From Dama dama (lineage: Eukaryota; Chordata; Mammalia; Artiodactyla; Cervidae), in assembly GCF_033118175.1 (NCBI RefSeq), contig NC_083704.1, forward strand, positions 49,626,501-49,690,500: DNA of 64,000 nucleotides, read 5' to 3'. The position numbers were made by a program, and so were the translations under genes. Positions 38,001-49,000 of this stretch are shown here, in pieces. Numbering within the stretch: the stretch's first letter is position 1; each line of letters begins with the position of its first letter. The notes beneath the pieces were generated by a model, which was not told the DNA's origin, ran no database searches, and saw only the letters and a list, made by a program, of their open reading frames with translations.

Positions 38001-39810
38001 TTTTATACTCAACACTGCCAAGATCTTTACAGCTTGTAAGCTTCCCAACCCTTCACAGAGGCATCCCTGGAGAAGTGAGAAAACTTGGAAAAGAGGAAGA
38101 AAGGATTCTTTCCCGATTATTCTTCAGCAGTAGCATACCGAGAACATACAGTGAAAAGTGTATTTTCGAAGTTATTCCCAGCTTGGAACTTCCACAAGTC
38201 TTAATGCTGTGTCCTGTAGTCTCATAGATAAGGAAGATCACAAATCAGAGTGGAAAATTAAAGGAATTTCTGGTTCTCTGTAATGTTTCTGGCTGTCTTA
38301 GGCTTAATTCTCAAAAGCAATTTATGTGTGTCTTGAAGTTTAAAATAGTTATATTAATTGCAGCAGCAGTTTCTAAACCCAGCTGTCTTTGACATGAACT
38401 TTTGAGATTCTTCTTCACCTTCACCAAATACCAACTGGAGGGCCAGCCCAGTGACCTACACATCAGAATCCCAGAGGAGCGACACCAAAAGCTGATGGGA
38501 TCTAACTGACAGGTTAGCAGTTGGGACACACTGAGCTACTAAAGGAAATCAGCAACCCTCACCCCCTGAAGGTGGGAATCCTTGGGTCACCAAACACTTG
38601 CTCTCTGTATATATATAGATAACCTTACAAATTCGGGTACTGTAAGCATTAACTGAATGATAAGGTCTGGGGTGGCTTTTGGCTGCAGTTGTGACCAGAG
38701 GAGGTGTAACGAGGGGCTGGTGCCGGAGTGAGGGTGGGAGTGGACACAAGCCGTCAGCACAGGGAACACAGTGATAAGCGAGACAGTTGGTCAGCAGGGT
38801 TTACTGAGCACAGAGAGAGTCTGAACCTGGTTCCAGACATTCCAGGGCTGTAAAAAGGAATCAGGAGCCACAGGCTGAACTCAAGCACCTAGAGCACCTT
38901 TCTTGATATCCAGCCGCCCAGCCTGATGATGCCATTTGCACAGAATCGGGGAAGTCGAATAACTGCTGGTAGTTGAACAGCGATCAAGTGACTTAAATTT
39001 GACCAAGTGACCCAAGCCGTCTAACTCCACTTCTAGTTTTCTTTACTCTGCAGGATACTTCCAGTTGTGGGAGCTGTATTAATGGGGTACTTTTGAGCCT
39101 GGCTGTGATGGAGGATAGAAGATCTGGTTTTATGGGGAGGAGTTGCTCCTGGCAAGGGAAGCACCAGGGTAGAGATGAATCCATGTGGACATGGGATTAG
39201 AGACAGAGCATCCTTGGGGAGAGTTCTCGGTAGGAAGCTGGTCACTTGCTCAGGAGGAAAGGGAGAGGCTGACCCTGCCCAGCAAGTGAACTGTTTTTAT
39301 CTGATGCACAGGATGGTAGGGAACTGCTATGTATTCTGTAGGGAGAGTAAAATATGAGAACTGTCAACACGAAGCAAGTTTGAAACCAGTGTTTTTTATT
39401 AATGATAAAATGGCTTCTGATATGAGACTGCTGGGTCACTCTTGCCCTGTTTGTGATGAACCTTGGGCACCTTCCAGGCCATGGTCTTGTTGTCTTCACA
39501 CTTAAGAGTCATTGGTCAGTAATGGTTTGAGTCTTTCATCAATGCGTCCTCACCCTTACCATATTAAGGATAAAATAATAGTGTACTTCAATTATACAGC
39601 CTATAAGGCATGGAAATTTGGGTCTTTCCTCTGAAGTATAGATGTCAAATAGTGTCCTGTAAAGTTTTAGGACCTGAGAGAAGATCTTTGGGCTGTTAAT
39701 CCTAATATTCCAGAACTAAGGACCTTATTTTATTACCAGTTTTCATCTCAAGTTTGTTTCTAAATTATCGTTATGGGGCATGATTCTTTTCATAATTTAT
39801 TTCCCTAAAT
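35005..39810. other. Unrecognised intronic sequence
   Basis: No repeat identified. It holds the longest open frame of the window (187 codons, - strand, 35769-35206) and a 162-codon frame on the + strand (37739-38227). Neither resembles a known protein. Confidence 0.5.
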
Positions 39811-39872
39811 AGGAGGGAAAAGAAGAGAGGAGGGGGATGGATGGAGAGGAGGGAGGAGAGAGAGAGAGAAGC
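39811..39872 (+). repeat. Polypurine (GA-rich) tract
   Basis: About 60 bases are almost wholly A and G, broken by a few T, and end in an (AG)n run. It could form triplex DNA. Confidence 0.85.
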
Positions 39873-40689
39873 AGCCTACCGTTTGATTTTGCGTGCTGTT
39901 TTTTGTTGTTGTTGATTGAGTAGGACCTGGCCTGAAATGTCCTCTGGCACATGCTATTTCTGAGCCGTAATTATGCTTTTTAACCCACTCCTTTATGTCT
40001 GGGTCCTTAGTATCCAAGCTCCTATGTAATTATCAAGTTCAGTGTTTGGGAATGAGACGAATATTTTTTGCATGACTTTAGCCTATACATTACTGCAGTG
40101 CCATGTTATTACAAGATAGTTCCTAAACTCCGAGCCGAACTATTAATTCTCTCAACTTGAAAAGACACAGCAGAGAGATCCTCCCAATCTTTGGCCCATG
40201 ATGTGAAACTCAGATGGACACTGACTTGATCCAGCTGAGGGCCCTAAGGCTCCTGGGGGAGGATTTGAACTTGGCCATAGTGTGTTGGTCCTGAGTCAGA
40301 GGGGGACTTGAGAGCCCTTCCTTTTCCATCCAGCTGCATTATGTAGCTGTGGCAGGGACATTCATTGCAATTGTGAAGGACATGCATTCTTAAGTATTTG
40401 ACAGGGGCCAGGTTTGCTCACTGTTTCTCCAAGTTTGCTGTACTAGTTTGCTAGACTAGCGAGAGATTGGTTAAGAGTGATTGGAATTTTATAGTATCAG
40501 GTTGAACAGAGGGGAGCTGTGGCCAACCGGCAGGGCTGTGTTAACTCCTGGACTGTTTTTTGAAGTTCTCCCAAATAGAAGCCAGCAGGAGTCTTAAGTT
40601 CTCCAAGGTCAGTCTCAGGAATTTCTTTGCCTGTACTAAAATTATTTCAGTACCATTCCCCTGTAATCTGAGAAACAACCTATATATCA

Positions 40690-41265
40690 GCATTTATGTG
40701 TGTATATGTAGCATAGAAAGCTTTCTTTTTCTTTTATTTATTATTTCCTGTCATTTATTAAACATTCAAATAATAATAGAGAGAAATAAAGGAGGATGTC
40801 ACCTACCTGAAATCCAAGCATCTAGCAGTGTTTTGTGCTCATCTTTTTGCACTTTTCTCACAGACGCATGTATGTATGTGTATATCCATATACACGCACA
40901 CATATATCAGCATGTTTTAGCACCTGCTTCACCATCCATTCAAATATATGTTGTGATACTCTTTCCTTCTGATGAATATAAGCATATATGACTCTTGAAT
41001 TGCTAATAAGTATTCTATTATATGCACAATGAATATTCAGTAATTTGTTGATACACAGGTATTTTGTTAATTGCTCCTGTGATCAACATCCCAGTGAATA
41101 TCCTTTTACCCTTTCCATTCCTGTATTTCTGTCCAACTTTCTTTTCAAAAGACTTTTGGACCCCAGGGTGTACATATTTTGAATTTTAAGACATAATGCC
41201 AAGTTGCCCTCAGGAAAGTTTATACCAGTTTACAATCTTTCCAGTAGTGTATGAAAGTACCTAAG
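40690..41265 (+). repeat. Old L1 (L1M-type) 3'-UTR remnant
   Basis: aattgctcctgtgatcaaca, acataatgccaagttgccct, caggaaagtttataccagtt and tacaatctttccagtagtgt match the order of an old L1 3' end. The 5' limit is uncertain. Confidence 0.6.
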
Positions 41266-41565
41266 GAATATGGAAATTAACTTTCCCTCTTCTTAAGCTT
41301 TTCTAAATTTTACCCACCTCTAGAACATTACCGCTAAATGCTGAAAAGAAAAATGTGTTTATGAACTACTGTAAGTTTGACATTGATCCACACCCAGATT
41401 CCAGAACAAATTATGCAGTCAGTAGTTTATGCAACTTGGAATAAAGTCGACAATCTCTAATTTTTATTTGTTCACTAAGATTAGGTATTGCTACACTCAT
41501 ATTATTTTTTTGGAAAGTTACTATAAAGGCAGGACTTCAGCTGATCATTCAGCATGACAAACTCA

Positions 41566-41656
41566 TGCATGTGTGTGAGTGTGTGTATTTTATTTACACA
41601 TATATGTATGTATGTATGGGTATGTATATATGTGTGTGTGTGTGTATACATATATA
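41566..41656 (+). repeat. TG/TA-rich microsatellite
   Basis: Alternating purine-pyrimidine sequence: tgtgtgagtgtgtgt, (TATG)n, then a (TG)n run and tatacatatatat, just before a Bov-tA. Confidence 0.9.
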
Positions 41657-41870
41657 TTAGCTTCTGAAGTGGCTCAGTGATAAAAAAAAATCTGCCTGCC
41701 AATGCAGGAGACACAGGAGCCATAGGTTCAATCCCTGGGTTGGGAAAATCTGAAGGAAGAAATGGCAACCTATTCCACTATTCTTTCCTGGAAAATCCAA
41801 TGGACAGAGGAGTCTGGTGGGTTATAGTCCATGGGGTCGCAGAGTCAGACACATGATTGAGCAGCTGAGT
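41657..41870 (+). repeat. Bov-tA SINE
   Basis: The head reads gcttctgaagtggctcag, with an A-run insertion, then ggttcaatccctgggttggg. The BovA body has more mismatches than the other copies and ends directly in a (CA)n tail. Confidence 0.93.
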
Positions 41871-41873
41871 GCG

Positions 41874-41896
41874 CACACACACACACACACACACAC
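41874..41896 (+). repeat. (CA)n microsatellite at the SINE tail
   Basis: A run of about eleven CA units directly follows the Bov-tA end at 41870, a usual place for tail-derived microsatellites. Confidence 0.95.
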
Positions 41897-41965
41897 GTGC
41901 AAGGACACATGTGATGCCTTGGATTCAGACTCTGTTCAGGGCATTATTCTCTTAGAGGAGCTTCG

Positions 41966-41988
41966 GGTGTGTGTGAGTGTGTGTGTGT
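41966..41988 (+). repeat. (GT)n microsatellite
   Basis: gtgtgtgtgagtgtgtgtgt precedes an inverted Bov-tA and is probably its tail. Confidence 0.88.
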
Positions 41989-42203
41989 TCAGTCGCTCAG
42001 TTGCTTCTGACTCTTTGCAACCCCATAGACCATAGCTTGCCAGACTCCTCTGTCCTTGGAATTTTCCAGGCAAAATTACTAGACATGGTTTGCCATTTCC
42101 TCCTCCAGGGGCTCTTCCCAGCCCACAGATGGGACCCACATCTCTTGTATCTCCTGCATTGGCAGGGCAGATTCTTGTACCAGTGCGCCACTTGGGAAGC
42201 CCT
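41989..42203 (-). repeat. Bov-tA SINE
   Basis: Inverted copy: it starts ttcagtcgctcagttgcttc and ends cttgggaagccc, the reverse of the tRNA-like head. It is preceded by a (GT)n-like run at 41966-41988 that is probably its tail. Confidence 0.94.
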
Positions 42204-42239
42204 CAATGAAAAGATGCTCGGCCTCAAATTATAATTAGG

Positions 42240-43060
42240 GAAATATGAAGGAGATAACAGTTTTTCATGTGTTAGATTTTTGAAGATTAAAGAGTTTGAT
42301 GAGATTTCATGTTGGCACAATATAGGCAAAGAGGTACAGACTGGAAGTTGACCAAAATTTTTGAAGGGAAATTTGGTAATATCTTTCAAAGTTTAAAATA
42401 TGTATACTTTATTCTAGGGATCTCTACCGAATCTCTCTTTTCTTTGTACATTATAAAAACATCTATTACATGTTTCAGCATCCATCCTTGTTGAGAACAA
42501 GCACATGAGGACAGGCAAAGGTGTTCCTTTGGAAAAAATATTCTTTGAAGCATTGTTGGAATAACGAAAAGCCAGAAATGACCCAAATGTTAACCACTCA
42601 TTCAACAGTTATTTGCTGGTGCTAACTATGCGCCCAGCAATGCTTTAAGTGCTTGGGATAAAGCTTTGAACAAAATAAACAGAGATTTCTGCCCTCTGTT
42701 TTAGCACATCAGTAGAGGACTAGTAAAGAGAAGTACATGCATAGAATGGAATATGTAACCATTAAAAATGAGGTATTTCTACATGATCTTGACATGAAAA
42801 GATGGCCAAGACATCTTGGGCATTTCATTTTTAAAGGGAGTGTACGTGTTTCCTTTCTTACATTATGCATAAAAGTTTCTTGAAAGACTGGCAAAAATCC
42901 TTAATAGTAGGGGTAGATATTAGGATAGGGGAAGAGAGAATTTTTTAAATAAACTCTTTTACACTATTAATTTTTCATATCTAGATGTTTGATTCCTATA
43001 ATAGAAAATTTATAGATGTTATAAAAAATAAATTAGAAAGCTAAAATAGTGGTTCTTCTA
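42240..43060 (+). repeat. Old L1 remnant interrupted by an L2-like piece
   Basis: gaataacgaaaagccagaaa, tgacccaaatgttaacca and, after 42715, tgcatagaatggaatatgta and accattaaaaatgaggtatt follow old L1 3' order. The piece at about 42597-42710 (catgtgccag-like block, aaagctttgaacaaaataaa) looks like an antisense L2 end within it. Confidence 0.6.
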
Positions 43061-43349
43061 GAAAGTAGTTGTACTCTCAAAGAAGATGGAAAATTCCTTA
43101 ACCTATCTGTAGGCACTGAGACCAAAATGATTAGGTGTTTGATGCTGTTCAGACTGCAAGATGGAAATTAATACCATAGTACTTTGGAATGCAAAACGAA
43201 AGACATGAGATGGGCCTGTGGTATTACTGGTCATGGACATGGTGGACTTGTCTACACATGCAAATCAAATGGGAAGGCAGCCAGGGGCAGGAAAAGGGCC
43301 TTGGCCCAGCAGTCAAGAATTCTGGGGCTTTTTCTGGGTTTGTGATTGA

Positions 43350-43430
43350 CTAATGTTCAACCTCCTGGAGCCTCATTCTCCTCTTCTGTAAAACAGTGAA
43401 CTTGGAGTCACTGATTTAAGGTATGGCCTA
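43350..43430 (+). repeat. MIR fragment
   Basis: tggagcctcattctcctctt followed by ctgtaaaacagtgaactt is the MIR 3' motif order. Confidence 0.6.
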
Positions 43431-43746
43431 GCACTAACATTACATGAATCAGGATTATTCTGGCAAGTGCTCATTCATCGGAAAGAGATGCAAGATAGCT
43501 GCTGGAATTGCAACTTTCCAGTTACAGACATCCACTCAGTGCTTTGAAGAAACATTAGTTATGTAATTTAATATCTGCTTTCATTTAGATTCAAGCTGAA
43601 ATGCTTTTGGATATTTTGTACTTAGGCTATTTCAACTCCAGGGTCATAGAAGATCAGGTTTTTTGGAGTCTACGTTAAACAGATGACTAAGAGAAATTGG
43701 TTTTCAAAATATATTCTTCGGATGAATTTAATTTGATGTGATGGAG

Positions 43747-43780
43747 AAAACAAACAAACAAACACAACAAAAAACAACAT
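43747..43780 (+). repeat. (CAAA)n-like repeat
   Basis: aaacaaacaaacaaacac passes into further A-rich units. Confidence 0.85.
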
Positions 43781-43784
43781 GAGT

Positions 43785-44930
43785 CAACACCCTGGGCATT
43801 TCCAGATGAAACTGGAGTGCAATTTCATCCTTTCTGGAAACTGGCTTTCTTTAGATCCCCAAGCCCAAAAGTTGTATTTTGCCTCTCGTTTGGGGATAAA
43901 GTTTCACAGAAGAGGTGGTGGTTGTAGTTTAGTTTTCATTCTTGTATGCTGGGGGAATATCAGCCTGGAGCAGAGTGTGAGGGGACCTGTCAATAACATG
44001 CCTGTTATTCATGTGTCTCTGGGAGGCTCCATGGAGACCTTGTATCCAGAGAGGAAGATGCAACTCAGACTCTCCTTCTCTGTGGAACTAAATTGGTCCT
44101 AGTTAAGGTCAGTTCAGAGTACCCCATATAAAGCTAGTAAGCATACTGAAATCCAAATGCAAGGGAGACTGCACAGCAAGCAAGGCAAATGAGAAGATAA
44201 ACTCTGGAGGGAATGTTTCATAGATTTGGTATTTGGGACACCATTGCCATTTCTGCCTTCCCATTTGTTTTTCAACTGATTGAAAAACTACTAATGAGCG
44301 TGTTTACATTTTCCCCAGTTGTCTTACCCAAGTGTGAGACCAGCTGGGGAGAGGGGTTTGTTCTCTGTCCAAAGCCCTAGCTGTCTCTCCCTCCGTCTTC
44401 TTCTCACTCTCCGGCTGCCAGACCCCCTCCGCCCTGCCAAACCTCTCCTCGCCTGCTCACCACCCCTCTCCCTGGGGTTCTCTCTGTGTTCAGCACCGGC
44501 CAGCAGCCCCACCACATGTTTTGCATTGCTCACACCCTCCCTTCTCTCCCTGCTTTGTTGTCATTTGTTTTGTTTTGAAAGGGGTGAGGTGCAGAGGAGG
44601 TCTTGGGTTTGTGCCCTTCCACTCAGCCTCAGCACTGAGATTCGGCCCAGATTGCATTTGCCCCCATTTCTGCAGTGAGCTCAAAAGACCCTATAGGAGA
44701 AATGTCCTTCTGTCCTCTCACAGTTCTTCTGGATGCATTTTCTCTGTCTGGTCTGCTCCAAATTTCTAGTCTCTGACCTCTAAAACCCAACTCATTCTCA
44801 GTTGCTTTACTCTTTGCTTCTGATGAGGGTGTCTCAAGCTTCTCTCATTTTGAAAACCACCTTCATAAGGTTTTCCATGTTCTCTGACATAATTTCTGTG
44901 AATTTCCTGTTGGATAAGATTGCTACCATG
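43785..44930. other. Unrecognised, partly pyrimidine-rich intronic sequence
   Basis: A CT-rich segment at 44385-44480 opens a 119-codon Leu/Ser/Pro-rich frame that looks compositional rather than coding. No repeat recognised. Confidence 0.5.
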
Positions 44931-44933
44931 CAT

Positions 44934-45143
44934 GCGTGCTCAGTCGCTTCAGTTGTGTCCGACTCTGCATGACCCAATGGACTATAGCCCGCCAGGCTCC
45001 TCTGTCCATGGGATTCTCCAGGCAAGAATACTGGAGTGGATTGCCATGCCCTCCTTCAGGGGATCTTCCTGACGCAGGGATCAAACCTGCATCTATTATA
45101 TCTCCTACATTGGTGGGCAGGTTCTTTACCGCTAGCACCACCT
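44934..45143 (-). repeat. Bov-tA SINE
   Basis: Inverted full-length copy: gcgtgctcagtcgcttcagt at one end, the conserved ggattctccaggcaagaata in the middle, and the head complement ending gctagcaccacc. Confidence 0.95.
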
Positions 45144-45188
45144 AATTTATTCAAACACATTTTATAGCAAACCCATAACTATGAAAAA

Positions 45189-45439
45189 GGCTTCCCTGGT
45201 AGCTCAGCTGGTGATGAATCTGCCTGCAATACCAGAGTGAAAGTAAAAGTGAAAATCACTTAGTGGTGTCCGACTCTTTGTGACCCCATGGACTGTAGAG
45301 TTCATGGAATTCTCCAGGGTCTCCTGCATTGCAGGTGGATTTTTTACCAACTGACCTATCAGGGAAACCCTCGTTCAATTCCTGAGTCAGGAAGATACCC
45401 TAGAAAAGGGATAATAGGCTACCCACTTCAGTATTCTTG
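45189..45439 (+). repeat. Bov-tA SINE split by an inverted SINE insertion
   Basis: The head (ggcttccctggtagctcagc, 45189-45235) and the next part (gttcaattcctgagtcagga, about 45371-45439) are separated by an inverted Bov-tA. The element stops at gtattcttg, where a third SINE begins. Confidence 0.85.
45236..45370 (-). repeat. Bov-tA SINE nested inside another Bov-tA, internally deleted
   Basis: It starts agtgaaagtaaaagtgaaaa and ends cctatcagggaaaccc. The middle jumps from attctccagg straight to gtctcctgcattgcaggtgg, so much of the body is missing. Confidence 0.87.
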
Positions 45440-45648
45440 GACTTCCCTAGTGGCTCAGTCAGTAAAGAATCCACCTGCAACATGGGAGACCGAGGTTCAA
45501 TCCCTGGGTTGGGAAGATCCCCTAGAGGAAGGCTTGGCAACCCATTCCAGTATTCTTGCCTGGAGAATCCCCATGGACACAGGAGCCTGGAGGGCTGTGG
45601 TCCATGGGGTCACAAAGAGTTGGACATGACAGAGTGACTAAGCACACG
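45440..45648 (+). repeat. Bov-tA SINE
   Basis: A full-length copy from gacttccctagtggctcagt to gacatgacagagtgactaag, directly abutting the broken end of the SINE before it. Confidence 0.95.
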
Positions 45649-46009
45649 TAACTGTGAAGAACCCCACATACTCCCTGTGGTTCATCTTGCATATCTCCAG
45701 GTTTGTGGGGGCATGTCTCCTCTCAGCCCTTCGTGTGGAAGGCTCTCTGTCCTCTCCTGAGGTGCTGCTGGGTTACTCAACCTTCACATTTTTCTCAGCG
45801 TAGTCGTTGAATTGTCAGTTTCCAGTCCGTTGACTAGTTCTGTTTGGCCATACCGCAAGTTAGTTTCCAAAGTTCTTTACTTGAGGAGATGATTCTACCC
45901 AGGCCAGTGATAATGAATCTTTATTGGATGTATGAATTGAATGAAGACCTTGACCTCCCTTGTCAGCAAAATTTTAGATTCTGAGTTCTAATGCCTACAA
46001 ACAGCCTTC

Positions 46010-46100
46010 TTGTTTTCTTTTTTCCTCTTTTCTTTTTTTTCCCTTCCTTCTTTCCTCCCTTTCACCCTTCCTTGCTTTCTTCCCAGCCTCTCTTCTTTTT
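46010..46100 (+). repeat. Polypyrimidine tract
   Basis: About 90 bases are almost all C and T (tttcctcttttcttttttt, cccttccttctttcctccc). Confidence 0.85.
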
Positions 46101-46839
46101 AGTTAAAAAATTGGAATTTGATTTTCAGGCTTACTTTCTAAAGAAACTCTAATAGGCCATACACAGAATATGTCATTAGTTAGTAGAAGTCTGGGTTTTT
46201 TTTTTTTCCAGAGACTATTGACTCTCTGAGTTGAAACAGTTTAGACTCCACATAAAATATGCATTGTTTACCCAGGCTCTTCATGCTCTGCATACTGTTA
46301 CAGTCCTTGAAGAGCTTGTCAGTGACAAGTAAGATAAATGAGTGAAGAGGACTTTACAAGTGTTTAAAAGCTAAGTATAGCATGTGCTGTCCACTACTTA
46401 ATTAAACAGACCTGAGCTTAACTAAGTAACTTTGTGGTGGAAACTTCTAGGGCCTACCCCTTTTCCCAGACCCCTACCATTTCCAGCAGTGCTCAGAATG
46501 TTAGAAATTTCTTGGTTGTCTTCAGTGGCTGACTTGTTAGCCTAGGTTTGAAACCATCCTGTTGGTTAAAGTGTTAAAAATTAGTGCAGCCTGTGGATAA
46601 TGATTTTTTAATTTCTGTTAGGACTTGGTCAGCAACATGGGGCTCGATCAAGATTTTTATAATGTGTCTGAGTTTCATCGTTTTCACAGAGAGCTTTAAA
46701 ATAAAAAGTGAGCTCCTTCTCTCATCAGCTCTAATTGGGGTCACTGTCCAGAGAGTCAAGAGCCCATTTCCAGCTCAGTCTACTGAAGGGATCAGTCTCT
46801 CTGAATCTGAGCAGGATGGTAGAGTGGGTACTTAGGAAG

Positions 46840-47110
46840 CTGTGGAATCATACTCCCAAATCTATCAGTTGTATGATCTTGGGTGAGTTTCTCTATCTTT
46901 CTCATAAACACTACCAGTGCCATTATGTATTTTACTTTTACTTTCCCTCTTTACCCATACATTCTAAAGGTATTTTTCTCAAACTTATCCCACAATCTCA
47001 ACTCACAATATTGTTGCAAAGAAGGCAAACAGAGCTATCATACTGAAAAGCCTCAGTTTCTTTATCTGTAAAGTGGGGATAATCACAGCCTCTATCAGAG
47101 ATGATAGTGA
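46840..47110 (+). repeat. MIR remnant, split
   Basis: tcagttgtatgatcttgggt and gagtttctctatctttct at the start, and cctcagtttctttatctgta with aagtggggataatcac at 47050, are two adjacent MIR segments separated by about 130 bases of other sequence. Confidence 0.55.
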
Positions 47111-48536
47111 GGATTCCCTCTTGGGTTTTAGGGGCTTCATCCCCTGTGCTCGCCACCATTAAAGATTCTGAATATGCCTTTCTCCACCCCCAGCCTACAT
47201 GAGAGCTTTGCTGGGACTGATGAGAAGAGATGGCAACAGCAAAGTGCTGTGGTTGGCACACAGGAAGAGCTAGGAAAGCCTGTTATTATTCTTGGTATTC
47301 ACAGGAGGCTCTGTCTCGCAGTGCCAGTCTTCTTTCTGCTACTATTAAGGATCTTTATATCATTAGCAAAGTACATAGAACTCTTTCTCTGGCCCCATGG
47401 TCTGCATTGGCTGGTAGCAGAACAGAGGTGATGATGGTCCCAGCTATACTCTCTGTCCAGAACCCTTTGGGGAATTCCTCAGGTTCCTAAAGTGACAGCA
47501 GGACGCAGTTGATTATAATAATCTCCCTCCCTTGCTTTTAGAAGAAAAAAAGAAAAGAAAAACTACCCAAAAAAGTACAATAAGAAATAAGAAGAGTAGA
47601 CTAGCATCTGTTCATGTGGCGTTTCATTCATGCGAAAGGCTTTCTTTCCTCTCTTGCCTCCACTAAGGGACTAGAACGCTGGTTATTTATCAGTCACCTC
47701 ACTCCCTCATAGACTGGCTTTTTTTTTCTAAGGGCATGAACTTTTGTCTGCCCTGTTCCCTGGCCAGACCTGCACGGGTGACCAGGGGAAGACCTCAGGC
47801 AAGGAGAAGTGCAGGGGCTTGAGGTGGGATGACAGCAGGACATCCAGGACTGACCATTCCATCTGCACGTGACCTCCGGGGCGGGACGAGAGGATATGGG
47901 AGGGGCACTGACTTCCCTATAACAATTAAAAATAAAATAAAATAAGGGCACTTAATGACTAGGTACAAAAATAGCAGCCAAACTGTCCATGGTGACTACT
48001 AATTTTCTGTCTATAAATAAGAGCTGAGGGAAGCAGCTTCAGCAAGGCTGGGAGGAAGAGTCTCATGTGTCCTGTTTGGCTATGGATGGATGGAAGGACT
48101 GATGAGCTAAACAAGCAGGAGAAGATTAGACCAGTTTTCAAGGCAGGACTGATGCTGCAGCAGTAGTTTGTGTAGATATTTATAAATACGTAGATGTCCA
48201 GAGCCTAGCTCAGTTTCCCAAAGATGGCATGATTTGATGGGTGTGAGCATATGGCTATGACTCTTCTAAAATTCCTTCCAAAACCCCAAGTTGATAAGTT
48301 CTTCTGAGAAGTAAGATAGCGACTACCATCTCAAATATTTTTCCTACTCTCCTCACATCCAGTAAAGGAAAGAAAAAAACAACACATGCACAGACGTCAT
48401 GGTTTTTTAAAAATTTATTTTCAGTGTGTCTATTATTTAATTTTATTTCTCAATTTATTTTTTAATTGGTCATGTTGATGTACACACCATGTTTTGAGCT
48501 CCAGTTCCCCTCATTGGCCTGTTTTCCCCTCATGAT

Positions 48537-48550
48537 GACTAGAGGGCGAG
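48537..48550 (+). promoter_or_regulatory. CTCF-like motif core
   Basis: TGACTAGAGGGCGA contains the TAGAGGGCG core with a mismatched 5' end. It is a sequence match only. Confidence 0.25.
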
Positions 48551-48559
48551 TTTATCACT

Positions 48560-48830
48560 CTGGTGAGAGTCTCCCCAGTTCACTCTTCCTTGTAGCTGTG
48601 TCCACACCAGCTCTCGTGTCTTAGCTCACAGGTCATCTGACCCGTGGAGCCTTATCTGATATCTAGCCCTTAGCTAGAATGGATTTCTCCTGCCTCCAGA
48701 TACTCAAGTAAACCAAACCTTTCTCCTTGTTTTTCTTCTTATACTGTGTTACAGTCCATCCTGTAATTCCTCATATATTTATCTTTGCTTTGTTGCATGC
48801 ATCTGGCCTGGGACCTTACCATTCATAAAC
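48560..48830 (+). repeat. L2-like LINE remnant
   Basis: gtgtcttagctcacaggtca, tctgacccgtggagccttat and ttcctcatatatttatcttt have the order of a sense L2 3' region. The match is diverged. Confidence 0.45.
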
Positions 48831-48839
48831 ATCTATAAG

Positions 48840-49000
48840 ACTCTGGAGTCAGAAACCTGGTTTAAAGTCCTGTTTCTGTACTCACTAGCTAAGCAATCAT
48901 GGGCTTGGTTTCCTTGTCTGTAAAAGATGGCTTGTAAGAATAGCTATCTCAGAGGATGCAATGAATGTGTTCTACTCAGACACTTAGCCTGACATGTAAT
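48840..49000 (+). repeat. MIR SINE remnant
   Basis: gactctggagtcagaaacct, actcactagctaagcaatca, gtttccttgtctgtaaaaga and tatctcagaggatgcaatga are typical MIR. Confidence 0.8.

Larger units (their letters stand above)
45650..48555. other. Mostly unrecognised intronic sequence
   Basis: Apart from the polypyrimidine tract and the split MIR, no gene or repeat is recognised. An A-rich patch lies at 47545-47590. Confidence 0.5.

Noticed and set aside
37739..38227. 162-codon + strand frame
   Set aside because: No known domain, splice context or bias toward coding sequence was seen. It is kept only as part of an unrecognised stretch.
44393..44480. Alternative first exon or promoter in a GC-rich pyrimidine patch
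   Set aside because: No CpG density, initiator or donor that continues the ERC2 frame could be supported.
44319..44678. 119-codon Leu/Ser/Pro-rich frame
   Set aside because: The CT-rich composition makes stop codons rare, so the frame is compositional.
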